Source: Mesostigma viride (taxonomy: Eukaryota; Streptophyta; Mesostigmatophyceae; Mesostigmatales; Mesostigmataceae). Taken from it: a stretch of DNA of 64,000 nucleotides. Below, piece by piece: positions 23,489 through 33,478 of the stretch. Below the pieces are notes generated by a model, which was given only the letters and a program-made list of their open reading frames with translations, ran no database searches and was not told the origin of the DNA. The first letter of the stretch is position 1. Each line of letters begins with the position of its first letter. The position numbers and the translations under genes are program-made. The DNA lies in the NCBI GenBank assembly GCA_009746045.1, contig RPFO01000041.1, positions 4,344,920 through 4,408,919 on the forward strand. The letters run 5' to 3'.

Positions 23489-26400
23489 TGCCTCCTGCAA
23501 TCTGACCTGTACATGTTTATTTGAACTCTATGGCACTCCGCCTGCCCGCAGGTTCTGCTGGACTTTGTACGGCAGCTCAATGACCATGACGGGTACGTGC
23601 GCTGCCGGCCCCTGTCACCCTGCGGAAGTGTGCTGGGCAGTAATGAGCACCAGTGAGGGTGACGAGGATATTTTACCTTTCAACCATTGCAAGAGACATT
23701 TTCAAATAGGTTCACTTTTATCGCATGTGCGTACCACTAGACTCAGCCCCACGGAGGTGCAACACATTACCTACTGCCATTTACCCATCTAGCGAGACAA
23801 TCTGTTCATATTCTATCTTGCAAGACCACGTCTTCATGTTTTATCTAGTGAGACCATCTCTGCATGTTCTATCTAGCAAGACCTTCTCTTCATGTTCTGT
23901 ATAGGGAGACCTTCTCTTCATGTTCTATCTAGTGAGACCTTCTCTGCATGTTCTATTTCACGTCGCCCGACGTGCCAGCCACGTGGAGCAGCACGTCAGA
24001 TATGGCCCTAAGCACCTATCCATCCGATGGCAAGGTCCTATATATTGTTGTTACCTTGATTATCCTTGTCCTCTGCGTGTCCATTCATCTTGGTCTATTT
24101 TTGTCTTGCCCTGCGTTCCGGCCCTGTGGAGGAGCAGCGCATTGCGTACGGCCCTGTGCACCCATCCATTAAACGGCATGGACCTGGTTGCTGCTGTTGT
24201 CCTTGCTCCATAACCTTGTTTGTTCTTTACACCTGGTTTCTTGTTCACACAGCCCCATGGAGGAACAGCGCATCACGTATGGCCCCCCCCTTTATGCGCT
24301 CACCGAGCTGGTCAACTGGGTGCACATCGCGACGCACATGTGGGCGCGTGCGATGGCGGGGGGGAGCTGCTCCACGCCCGCAGAGGCCAGGTACGCAAAG
24401 CCATCAATGCAATCAAGACGTGGATTTAGTACATGGAATAATTAGTACATGGAATTCTAGGCTGTCCCAGTCCTGCCAAGAGCTGGTGCGCGCAAATCCT
24501 TCATGGCAATACAGATCGTGTATGGGAATGAGGCCGCTCCACGTCCGTAGCGACCGGTTGTGAGCAGCTCTTCTGTGGGGGGGGGATGGGGTTCAGGGGT
24601 GTAGAGTCCATGAGGATGTGGTGTGAGACAAGGGACACGAGGGGTTGCCTAGAAAAGCCTTAGGACTTGGCAGGTCCAACGCCTGGAACGAGCAGGTGCG
24701 CACAGGGGCCTGGCGTGTGGGGGCATTTAGGGTTGTGTATGGAATTATAGGCGCCCCCACATCCTCAGACAGCAGGTGCGCACGAAGGTCTGGCCATCAT
24801 GGCAATTAGGGTTGTAAGTGTGTCCTGGTGGATGGCTGCAGAGGGTGTGTGTGAGCAGCTCGTTTGTTTTGGGCCAATTGGGGTTTTAGGTGTAAAGCCC
24901 GCGGGTGTTGCGTGAATGAGAACGTTCTCTTCGGAACAAGAGCGCTCTGGGCTGCCCCTTCGGATGCTGAAAGCAGGGTTGGACACAAGCATGGTGATTG
25001 GTGGCACGTTTTTAGGCTGCTTATATGGACCGTTTTAGACCATGCTATGTGGACAAGTAGCGTGGCCGCTTTATGATGGCTGAGGGCAGGCGCGCAAAAG
25101 GCCTATAACGATTGGCGTTGGTTAGGGTGGTGTGTGATTATTTGGGCGGCTGCTACTTCCTGGCAGAGTGTGGTGGGAATGCCAGGAGTAAAGGATGCCA
25201 GAGGGCTTACGGAAGGGAGGCTTCTGTAAGAAATAGGTATGTCCCAGGGCTTTTCTGGTAGAAGAACAGCAGACAGCTGTTGCATTTTTTTGGGGGGGGG
25301 AGAAAATGTTTGGAGGAAGAAAAGCACTCCTGTGTCAGTTCTCATTTTGTGTATTTCACGCATGTAAGAATTGGTGTGCTGGCCCCGACGCGTCTTTGTG
25401 TGGGGATAGTAGAAATCTTATCATATCAGTCTTATCTTAAGCATTTACTTATTTAATCAAATTTGCCCTGTGCACCTGATGGTAGTCAAATAGCATGCTA
25501 CTTTTTTTTTGCAGTGTTACTTTCTCCGCCCTCCTCCCAGCTACTCTTGTCGCCACCCTGCTGTTTCTGCCCCCTCCCCCCGCCCCCCTGCCTCCCTGTT
25601 TGCGCACCCACCAACCCCTACCAAACGTTCCCGCTTCCTCGGCCGGCGCTCCTTCCCCTGCTCCGGCGGGCCGCAAACACGCCCTTGTCTCATGGGGTCA
25701 CAAACAAACTGTTTCCCTGGCCCATCAGCTGCGAGTTGCTGGCATCCGCGGCAAATGTCTACGGGTCCGAACTGGCGCGCTACATCGACCATTTGCGGTG
25801 AGTGATACTGTGACCATCTGTACAGTAAACAGTTTTAATCTTTGGCCATTCACCGTGAGATTGGAAGCCACCAGCTACATGCGCTGGTTGTCTCGTTGAC
25901 GTTGATGCAGGTATCAACTTGTCACAGTCACGCGCCTGCGTTGGAGGTGGATCATTTTGAATCCAAAAACTTTTGAATTAAAAAAAAAATTGAATAAAAA
26001 AAAACAATTTGAATTGCGGAAGGGGCTAGGCAGGAAATGTGGGACATCGGCAGACACTACAGCATCCTTGACCACTCTACCGGGCACCAACAACCGGTTC
26101 AGCAACTGTGGTATCAACCGGTATAGTGACCATGTCGCAACCAGAGTACACCAGTATAGCAACCATCTTTGTAAGCAGCTAGTATAATCGCTGCTAGTAT
26201 AATCGGTTACGGCTGTAACGCAGTATTTTGCAAATGCCACCAAAACGCAGCCTTGACAAACAAATTCAGCTGCTGTCGGCATTCCCGTCGCCAGCAGCAC
26301 GTGCGACATCAACTCCTGCGGACGCCAACCCTTTCGCGCTGATCCCAGCTCTCCCCCCCGGTCTGCCTCCCTCCACGCAATGCTCTACACCAAATTCGTC

Positions 26401-29400
26401 GCCCATTCCCAAGAAAACCCGAACTTCCCATACCAAATGGGATGTCCGCCGCTTCGGCGCCGGCCAGCGGGATTTTTGCATCTTGGAAATCTTTACGCTC
26501 ACGAAGGAACAATGTGACGATGTTATCAAGTTCCTGGCCCGCCATGACGAACTTTTCCTGCCTACCCCTGGCGACAAGGTCACCAAGCCCGACCGGGAAT
26601 GGCTGCTTCAAGAACCGGAGGCGTACTTGAAGGCAGTGATCATGTGCAGCTACCTGCGCTGCGACGCCCAGGACATCACCCAGATTGGCTACGCTGGCCT
26701 CAGGAGCCTCCTGCATGAGCGCAGACGGGCAGCCACAGCAGCTGCAGCATCCCCGCAGAGCGGCACCTCCCCCAGCACGGACTCCATCCGAGCTGCAGTG
26801 GCGGAGCAGCTGGCGCCGATGGCTGAGCAGCTCGCCGCCCTGACCGCGCCTGACGGCCCACTCAACACTCTCTCGGCCAAGGTCAACAACATTGAAGCCA
26901 GAGTCGCACTCAAGCTCCAGCCTCAGTTTACTGCTACGCAAGAGCACATTGCCACCAAAGTTTCGGAGGCCACAGCCACTGTGACCACCCGCCTTGACCA
27001 GGTGGAAGGCCGAGTCGGCCAAGGCACCGTGAAACTTGAGGCAGTTGCTACCAAGGTAGACGCCCTGGCCACGCAGGTCCCCGAGATCACCGAGCGAACG
27101 GCCACCATCGCCGCCCAACCTGCTGGTAGGGCTAGCGATGACCCCTCGACTCGCGCCTCCTGGGCTGACCTGCATGCTCAAGAGCCAGGCATCCTCTACC
27201 ACGACCGCCATCACCACCAAGCTCCAGGAGCTGGAAGACACGCGCCGCGAGGCCGCTGACCGCGACCGTCACCGCTGCCGGGTCATCCTCAGGCGCTTCG
27301 ACATGCAGCCGGAGGAGACCCCAGACTCTCTTCTCGACGAGCTGAAGAAACAACTCTTGGCGTGCATGGAGCTGCCCGGTGCGGCACTGCAGGGCGCCTA
27401 CCGCCTGCCCCATCCACGGGCCAAGGCTGGGCCCCCTCCAGTGGTCCTCACCTTCAGCGACATCACAGCCCGAGCTCGGTTCCTCTCTCGCCGCAAGAAG
27501 CTGGTGGACACCTCCTGGTCGCTTGACGACGACCTGATGCCAGCCCAGCAGCAGCAACGCCGCGATCAGTGGCCCGACTACATCCGCCACAAGACCAAAC
27601 CCGAGAAGCCCCAAGTGTACTGGCGGGGCGGGGACCTTAATGTCAACAAGAAACTGTGGAAGCCCCCCCGGGCTTCCCCGGGATAGAGCACTCAAGCTAG
27701 TTGTCTAGATGGGGGCAATCGATTATGGGATAGCTTAGGCATTACAGCACTTGAAACGACATTAGCGCACAGCGTTATAGTACCTTCAATTAGCTCTGGC
27801 ACCTTGTGGTCATCAGCTTGCGCCTTAATTAGCCGACGTCTTGAGCCCACCTCACATTTGTAGCATAAGCTATGCGTCAGCCTACCTATGGTATTTCACT
27901 GGTTGTATTGCACCCACAGTGTTGCGCCCGGGCATGATGCACCATGCCGTGGAGAGAGCGCTCTGTGGCCTGCCCACTTGCGGCAGTGAGAGAAGCTAGG
28001 GCGCCCTCCCTCCTTCTCACTGTGTATATAGGGTTGAAGGTTCCTTGACTCTGTATTGGCACCCACGTGACGCAGTCACGTGCTTATTAATTAATTGTAA
28101 GCAGCATAGCTGCCAGCATAGCAACCAGTATAGCAACCAGCATAGCAACCAGCATAGCAACCAGTATAGCAACCAGTATAGCAACCAGCATAGCAACCAG
28201 CATAGCAACCAGCATAGCAACCAGCATAGCAACCAGTATAGCAACCAGCATAGCAACCAGTATAGCAACCAGCATAGCAACCAGCATAGCAACCAGTATA
28301 GCAACCAGTATAGCAACCAGCATAGTAACCAGCATAGCAACCAGCATAGCAAACAGCATAGCAACCAGCATAGCAACCAGCATAGCATCCAGCATAGCAA
28401 CCAGTATAGCAACCAGCATAGCAACCAGCATAGCAACCAGCATAGCAACCAGTATAGCGATCAGTATAGCAACCACTGTAGCGATCAGTCTAGCAACCAG
28501 CATTGTAACCAGGATGGTAAGGGCTAGTTTGCCAAGTAGCTAATCATTATTAGTCGTAACTGAGTAGTTATGATGTGGTGTGTGTAGTGATGAACTATTA
28601 CATTACATTGTATTAACCTTATTATGTGTGGGTGCCGTGGCACGCGGCGCTGTCCCCCTGTCCCCTGCCAGGATCCTGTTTGACAAGTCGCCGTTCCTCA
28701 TCAGCGCCGAAGAAGCACTCAAGCACGCGAGCACACCGTGAGTTTACTAGGGGTCACTGTGTGGTGGTTAGCAATTTTCACCGATTAGTACTGTCTCTGT
28801 CTTAAATAGTGGTTAATGACAGTACAAAAGTAAGGTTGGTAGTGACATCTTTGTTGTGCGACTCATTATGACATGCCTGTGGTCGGGACGGGGACCTATA
28901 TCTTATTTGATACATTTCTAGCTTTTGGTTTATTGTAGTTCCTTCCCACCAAGAGAAACATTTATTTTACATTTTTGTGTGGTCTAAGGCTTTATACGTA
29001 CAGCCTATAAGGACTTGCGTGTCATGCGCATGGCCATGCCACGGAGTACTATGCTAATCTCATTAGAAAATAATTACACGAAAGTTACAAATATTGTCTG
29101 CATCATGCCCCAACCATCTACTCACTAGAGGGGGATATAATCCTCATCTGAGCTGTCCTCTACTGTAATGGCAGACAAGGCGGTAGTGTAGCGGCTAGTG
29201 TACAGCCTATACCACACCTTCAAAATCAGTGCACATCATTATCAAGTTGGTTATGGTAGCACCATGCTGGGGGCCCAGCATACTCGAACACAAGGTGTTG
29301 CCCCTCTTTGCAGCGTGGGTGGGTGGGAGGGAGCTGAACAGAAGCCTCCCTGTGTCCCCTACACCACTAGTACTGACTGCCCATCACAGTTGCACCATGC

Positions 29401-31395
29401 CTTGCGGCTGGCGCAGGTACAAGGTCTAGTGACATATATTAGAAGCTACCTAGGCCTGCACTTCGGGATCACACTCAGCGCCGGCACCAATTAAGGCCGG
29501 CCGCTGCAGTACCCTCGTGACAAGCGCTAGTACTACGCTACCTACGGCAGGTCGGTCCCCTTTGAGCCCGTCCGCTGTCACATATAAAATGAGCAAAGCT
29601 CAACAATGTTGGTGAGGACGGGGGTAGCCTGCTTGGTGGAAAAATATACCAGAAATAGAACTTTGCCTGTGCTCCCTTTGTGGAAACTATTGTTTGTATT
29701 TGCTCATAGCTTTTAAAGCTCTTCTCAACACAAAAGATGCCCGGTGCTTGCGGCCTGTCCTGACATCTGCTGTTCAAGTAGGACACGGAATCCCTGCACG
29801 CAAATGCTTATCTACCAAGTTTTTATCCCGTCGTATCAACAGCTTCTGATTGTCTCAATTTCTGCGTAGGGTCTCTGCTCCCTGCTTGCCATGTGCTTGT
29901 CCACCAAGGCCTCCTTTGAAATGCTGATTGCTTTCCTCCCCATCACCCCCTGGACTGCCATCTGTCACCACCTGTGGCAGCACGGAGGTGGTGGATGACA
30001 TGAAGGAGCTGGTCATCTCGCGCGACGAGAAGGTGCGGAGAGAGTGACCTTGATCTTCTTTTCCTTTATTCAATAATGATCTTCTTTTCCTTATTTCAAT
30101 ACTAGTATTTCTCATCCTTAACTGTTTTTTGCGCTTAATTGTTTCGGTGTCCACTGTCACAAGTAGCGGCTTCTTCCCTGTTGCCTTGCTGTTACCACAA
30201 AGAGAATCCTATTCAATATGGAACAAGCACTTAGGGAGTGATTGCTTTGCAAAGCCCTAATCATGCTTCCTTTCCCCTGCTTCCGCTTGTGTTCAGCCAG
30301 GCAGTCCACGTCGATTGTTGACGGAATTTTGCCAGCCATCCCCCTCACCATGTGCCTCCCCTCCCCTCATATCAAATTTGTGGATGTTTTCTTTGTGTAA
30401 TGTGTAACTTGGTTCCTCGATGGCGTGGTTTGGCCGCAATACTGAGTTTGTGCGCGTTGTGATGGCTCACACTTGTGCATGGGTTCTTGCTTTTGGTATG
30501 TTAACTCGCCTTTGATTTTGTTAACTGACGATGACGGGCAATCGCTGATGGTGGCGGGTGCTACGATGATGGTGGCTGGCGCCAGATCGAGCTCGAGGTG
30601 GAGGGGGAGGGCATCTACGTCGCGTGGGACTTCAAAGTGGACGGGGGCAAGGTGGGTGATGCTGGTCATGCTAGCCTCATGAATAAGCACACAATTACCT
30701 ACCACACTTTCAGAACCCATAATCACTTGGGACTTACCACCCATAATCACCTGGGACCCCTAATCACCTGGGGCAAGGTTGGTGTTGCTGGTGTCATTGA
30801 TACATCCATGACGCATAGTCATGTACTAGACTTCATTTAAGATTTCGAAGTGGATGGGGGCAAGATAAACAGGCATTTTTAATCAACTAACCACTATGCT
30901 AATCAGTTGTTAGTTTACTACGTAAAGTAAAGTGTGTTTGGCTTGAAGGTTTGTGGCCTTTTAATCTTCAAGAGGAGCACCACCCACACCCTAATTGTTT
31001 ATTTGGAGCATCCAGATGTTGTCAGCACGTATTTCGAAGGAAGTTGGTCCCCAGTTGCAAGAGAGAAAAGCATTTTTTTAATATTATACTACTAATATTT
31101 TTACCTTGCATAATAGGTATGCATATGTTACGAGTACATATGTTTAAGATCTGAACACACGCGGATTTTTTGCACCGTGCAAGTATGACCCCTGATGCTG
31201 CAGAACCGTGCTTGTCTCCCCCTTTTTACCTCTTGCTTGTATTCTTCATGGCGATGGATCCGCAGGAGATCACGTTTAGCGTCCAGTTCCAGGACGAGCA
31301 GGGCAAGAAGATGGTACGTGCATTCCCGCATGGGTGGAGGCAGGGTGGGGATGCAGAGGAAGAGCGGAGAAGGACAGCTGGGCGAAGGGGGTGGG

Positions 31396-31427
<32 letters not shown>

Positions 31428-33478
31428 TGGGGGTGGGGGTGGGGGTGGGGTGGGGTGGGGTGGGGGTGGGGTGGGGGTGGGGGTGGGGTGGGGGGGGTGG
31501 GGTGGGGTGGGGGTGGGGTGGGGTGGGGGTGGGGGTGGGTGGGTGGGGTGGGGGTGGGGGTGATGGTGATGGTGATGGTGGGTGGGGTGGGGTGGGTGGG
31601 GTGGGGGTGGGGTGGGGGGGGGTGGGGTGGGGTGGGGTGGGGGTGGGGGTGGGGGTGGGGGTGGGGGTGGGGGTGGGGGTGGGGGTGGGGATGGGCAAGG
31701 CGGGGTGGGGGTGGGGGTGGGGGTGGGGGTGGGGGTGGGGATGGGCAAGGCGGGGAGGCGCGGCTTTACAAGACGTTAGGGGTGCGAAAGAAGCTTACGC
31801 CTTCATTTGTCTTTTGGGGTCTTGGACATGCCCCCATTGGTGGAGGCAGACAGATTATAGCAGTGAGCGAGGGTGGGGCGTGAATAGCCACAGGGAACAC
31901 GGTGGTGGGGGATTAGTAAAATGTGGAGGGAGCTGTGTTGACGAGCACTTCAAGGCAGGTTGGCAGGAGTTGCCGTACGAGCGCCGCAGGTGAGGTCATC
32001 ACTGCAGGCTTGGTCATAGCCATGGCAGTCGCAGGATGTAGGTTGGTAGGTAAGGCGGTACGGGTGAGTGGGGGCCGAACCAGCCTGTGAGGTTGCCAGC
32101 ATTGATAAGGTGAGACATCTGCGCCTCTCCCCCCTCTACTGCCACAACTGCGCCTCTCCTCCCTCTACCGCCCGCAACTGCCCCTCTCCTCCCTCTATTC
32201 TCCATCATGGACTGCGCCCTTCATCCCTCCCCACTATCCTCCAATTATGGCTCTTCTCCCTTCATTGTTGAAGCCTCTTATCCCTCACCTGTGCCCCCCC
32301 TCCCCCTGTGCGTGCAGCCGCTCATCCCCGACCAGACCACGTCCAAGCACCAGGGCAACTTTTTGTCCACCGGCAAGGGCATCTACACGCTCAAGTTTGT
32401 CAACCCAGCGCTCATGTCCAAGCGGGTATGTGTGTGCTGGGGCATGTAAACAGGGGCATCTTTTGTCAGATAGGGATGTACCACAGGAAAGGGCATCTAC
32501 ACGCCCAAGTATGTCAACCAGAGGCCCATGTCGAAGCCGGTACATGCATGCAGGGGGGCATAAGTGTACTGCGGTATAGGGTGATCCAAATGATATTGAC
32601 ACGCTTCAATACTTGTGCTATTGAGTGCGCAGGTGTGTAGTACCATGCACCACCCTCACACAGTTAGCTATCTAGCACGATTTCCGAGTTAACGGCATCT
32701 CTCTGGTAAAGTTTTTTTTTTCACAGTTTAGGTTAAAGTTTGGGATGCCTTTCGATGAGGAGACCCCTATAGTCAAAGCATCTATGCCAGAAGTCCAGAG
32801 GTCCTAGTTCAAAGCCCGCTGGAGCTACACTGAGTTTTCGCGGGTGTTTTCGCGATCGGCAGTCGGCAGCATTTCGTTTATTATTTGCTGTTTGCTATCA
32901 CGATACCGTCATTATTCAAGAAATAAGTAATGTTCAATTTGTGCAAGTGAATGAACATGTTGTGTGTTTTTTGGGATTAGCCGGAAACGCACTACACCTC
33001 TGCTGGTGTGCTGGCTGCCGTACCTTACGTCGGTCACTGTCTCATCACGAGTTCAGTTTCGGTGCTGGTCCTGCGCGCTGTGGTCCAATGGCATGCACAT
33101 GTCGCCGCCTTGTGCTTGGTCATGCCCCTGGTGGACTGAAAGCCAAGTTTGTTGCAGGGTTGCTGCGGCTTACTGCGGGCTGGTGCAGGCTGGTGCGGGC
33201 TGTAATGATGCTGCTCCATTCACCCCATCCCATGCCCATCCCACTGAGGACTTCTGCTCACGTGACGCAGTCTACGTGTAAATTAATTAGTCAATTTATG
33301 ATGCTGCTGCCTGATAATCTATGGTTACTAAGTGCTGTCGCATGCTGCTGTGGATATCTAGGTTACTAAGCGTTGTCGCATTCATTGCTGGCTGCCTGGT
33401 GTGTGATTCGATCTGCAGGCGCTGCGATACAAGGCATTTGCCATCCCAAACCCAGAGCAGGAGAATGCAGGATCATGA
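19577..33478 (+). CDS. GOLD-like domain protein, fourteen exons, 460 aa
   Basis: Exons: 19577-19730, 19795-20018, 20987-21107, 21868-22024, 23065-23143, 23552-23592, 24253-24390, 25729-25797, 28672-28737, 29981-30032, 30586-30651, 31266-31313, 32318-32425 and 33419-33478. Every junction is GT-AG and phases agree throughout. The start MAATLVPITRPFLKKFYEG is the first ATG. Residues 1-220 are charged and helical (ENVQGSLDRVVAFQKF, HRERSEKKRQEEVAEL). Residues 220-350 include LVKLGQASGTFKVIVKYLAG and LYALTELVNWVHIATHMWA. About residues 360-455 read as a beta-rich GOLD fold: IELEVEGEGIYVAWDFKVD, EITFSVQFQDEQGKK, GKGIYTLKFVNPALMSKR, LRYKAFAI. GOLD domains in Sec14-like, ACBD3 and p24 proteins mediate Golgi or vesicle protein contacts. 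No CRAL-TRIO domain, signal peptide or membrane helix is seen, so a soluble trafficking adaptor is an inference. Introns hold satellites, a non-LTR copy and a retroelement remnant. Confidence 0.82.
20725..20796 (+). repeat. GCATGGGGCCATGGG-type short tandem repeat
   Basis: About five units alternating GGGGCATGGGGCCATG, in the second intron of the GOLD-domain gene. On the complementary strand it gives an APMAPCPHGP pseudo-peptide. No function. Confidence 0.85.
21090..21205 (+). repeat. Duplicated donor junction of GOLD-gene exon 3
   Basis: The exon end and donor GTGGCCATGGGTATGCCCGC (ending exon 20987-21107) recur at about 21178-21200 as GTGGCCGTGGGTATACCCGC, followed in both copies by CA.GTCAC.CT. 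The first copy gives the phase needed by the next exon, so the second is taken as an echo. Confidence 0.8.
21485..21895 (+). repeat. Five tandem copies of the acceptor and start of GOLD-gene exon 4
   Basis: The block CCCAG, then a few bases, then GA(G/C)TACATGCCCAA(G/A)GAC occurs near 21490, 21578, 21663, 21773 and 21863. The spacers share CTTTAATAATGACA and CTTCGGCCTTCCAAT. Only the last copy (acceptor 21866-21867) runs on into the long open exon (KDFRGSLIAQHRERSEKK). The first four carry splice acceptors with truncated exon starts and may be decoys. Confidence 0.85.
22575..23030 (+). repeat. CCTATTCCCTG-based minisatellite, higher-order unit about 37 bp
   Basis: Units combine CCTATTCCCTGCGT, CCTATTCCCTGTGTTTCATG and similar blocks, about a dozen copies, immediately upstream of the acceptor at 23064 in the GOLD-domain gene. 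The strand is pyrimidine-rich, so it may add to the polypyrimidine tract. Open frames of FPVFHASYSLRPIPC type are artefacts. Confidence 0.9.
23105..23300 (+). repeat. Three copies of the donor junction of GOLD-gene exon 5
   Basis: The exon end CTGGCGGGCGTGCCCGAG followed by GTATATA (true junction 23143/23144) recurs at about 23203-23228 (TTGGTGGGCGTGCCCGAGGT) and, with its upstream GTCA.C.TCAAGTA.CTGGC part, at 23262-23295. Only the first copy keeps the full open exon. Confidence 0.8.
23457..23487 (+). repeat. CA dinucleotide array
   Basis: About fifteen AC/CA units in the intron before exon 23552-23592 of the GOLD-domain gene. Confidence 0.95.
23792..23960 (+). repeat. 33-bp tandem repeat, about five copies
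   Basis: The unit contains GAGACCTTCTCTTCATGTTC then TATCTAG with minor changes. It lies in the intron between exons 23552-23592 and 24253-24390 of the GOLD-domain gene. Confidence 0.88.
23965..24300 (+). repeat. Three copies of the acceptor and start of GOLD-gene exon 7
   Basis: The exon start CCATGGAGGAACAGCGCATC then ACGTATGGCCC (24255 on) has upstream relatives at about 24125-24160 (GTGGAGGAGCAGCGCATTGC then GTACGGCCC) and 23978-24012 (GTGGAGCAGCACGTCAGATA then TGGCCC). The relatives continue into a shared CACC.ATCCAT tail absent from the true exon. They are exon-sized duplicates with no intact downstream frame. Confidence 0.8.
24376..24815 (+). repeat. Copies of the donor junction of GOLD-gene exon 7
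   Basis: The junction CCAG|GTACGCAAAGCCATCA and following GCAAT is echoed at about 24480-24512 (CTGGTGCGCGCAAATCCTTC), 24690-24715 (CAGGTGCGCACAGGGGCCTG) and 24773-24812 (CAGGTGCGCACGAAGGTCTG, then CATGGCAATTAGG). A weak fourth copy lies near 25090. The true donor is the one in frame at 24391. Confidence 0.7.
26228..27686 (+). pseudogene. Non-LTR retrotransposon ORF1-like gene (copy L-1), frameshifted
   Basis: Two overlapping frames, 26228-27259 and about 27138-27686, join near 27175-27190 to make one protein of roughly 475 aa. The order is a proline-rich start, a helical segment (KEQCDDVIKFLARHDELF), a long heptad-type coiled coil (SAKVNNIEARVAL to DALATQVPEITERT), then an RRM-like core (RCRVILRRFDMQPEETPDSL, PPPVVLTFSDITARARFLSR) and a basic C-terminus ending WRGGDLNVNKKLW. 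Coiled coil, RRM-like and basic C-terminal parts in this order match L1-type ORF1 RNA chaperones. No endonuclease or reverse transcriptase follows before the 28.1-kb satellite. Copies L-2 (34.2 kb) and L-3 (63.7 kb) share the family. It lies in the intron between exons 25729-25797 and 28672-28737 of the GOLD-domain gene, same strand. Confidence 0.75.
27687..28098 (+). other. Probable 3' untranslated part of copy L-1; no gene
   Basis: About 410 bases after the ORF1 stop carry no coding signal. The CACGTGACGCAGTC.ACGTG motif with AATTAATT at 28064-28096 recurs at 33258-33290 beyond the GOLD-gene exon 32318-32425, so it may be a 3' end shared by family members. That link is an inference. Confidence 0.4.
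28099..28510 (+). repeat. CAGCATAGCAAC 12-bp minisatellite, about 34 copies
   Basis: Units alternate CAGCATAGCAAC and CAGTATAGCAAC. The 12-base period keeps frames open on both strands (SNQH, LVAM and LCWL pseudo-peptides). It directly follows the putative tail of copy L-1, and isolated CAGTATAGCAACCA motifs occur just 5' of L-1 (26149-26163), so the array may have grown from element sequence. Intronic in the GOLD-domain gene. Confidence 0.95.
29001..29116 (+). repeat. Copy of the 133-bp short interspersed element
   Basis: It shares ACTTGCGTGTCATGCGCA, GGCATGCCACGGAGTACTAT, GCTAATCTCATTAGAAAA and GTCTGCATCATGCCCCAACC (in part) with the complete copy at 36770-36902. The ends are less clear here. 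It lies in the intron before exon 29981-30032 of the GOLD-domain gene. Confidence 0.8.
29190..29612 (+). mobile_element. Solo remnant of a split-direct-repeat tyrosine-recombinase retroelement
   Basis: It begins with a diverged X-type repeat (CACACCTTCAAAATCAGTGC.. CACCATGCTGGGGGCCCAGC), passes GGGTGGGTGGGAGGGAGCTG, and ends with a Y-type repeat (CAGGTCGGTCCCCTTTGAGC, then ATAAAATGAGCAAAGCTCA). The same X-GGGTGGG-Y order forms the left end of the elements at 49077 and 56135. No second X or core follows, as expected after recombination between the two Y repeats. It lies in the intron before exon 29981-30032. Confidence 0.7.
30630..30866 (+). repeat. Copies of the donor junction of the GOLD-gene exon 30586-30651
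   Basis: The junction GTGGACGGGGGCAAGGTGGG and following TGATGCTGGTCATG recur at 30769-30798 (GGGGCAAGGTTGGTGTTGCT) and 30843-30866 (TTCGAAGTGGATGGGGGCAA). The last includes the preceding coding bases but has lost the GT (reads AAGATAAAC). Confidence 0.75.
31388..31750 (+). repeat. GGGGT/GGGTGG-rich low-complexity array
   Basis: Runs of four or five G separated by T, with occasional GATGGT and GGGATGGGCAAGGC blocks, in the intron after exon 31266-31313. One strand is almost free of C and A and could form G-quadruplexes. All glycine/tryptophan/valine open frames here are artefacts, as are the proline/threonine frames opposite. Confidence 0.95.
32373..32560 (+). repeat. Duplicated end of the GOLD-gene exon 32318-32425
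   Basis: From AAGGGCATCTACACGCTCAA through GTCAACCCAGCGCTCATGTC to the GTATGT donor, the exon end is repeated at 32488-32545 (AAGGGCATCTACACGCCCAA, GAGGCCCATGTCGAAGCCGG, TACATG). The second copy has lost the GTATG donor consensus but keeps an open frame. Confidence 0.88.

Noticed and set aside
28017-28527. Leucine/tryptophan-rich and SNQH-rich frames that mimic membrane or prion-like proteins
   Set aside because: Translation of the 12-bp satellite on either strand.
31967-31989. A possible mini-exon ELPYERR before exon 32318-32425 of the GOLD-domain gene
   Set aside because: It would put the next exon out of frame; joining 31313 directly to 32318 keeps phase and the expected GOLD strand order.
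31128-31993. Glycine/tryptophan/valine-rich and proline/threonine-rich frames
   Set aside because: G-rich intronic low-complexity sequence read in several frames.
32757-32835. tRNA-like sequence with a B-box-like GTCCTAGTTCAAAGCCC (a similar GGTTCAAAGCCCC lies near 14581)
   Set aside because: Acceptor and D-arm pairing could not be established by eye; at most a tRNA-derived fragment. A tRNAscan run would decide.
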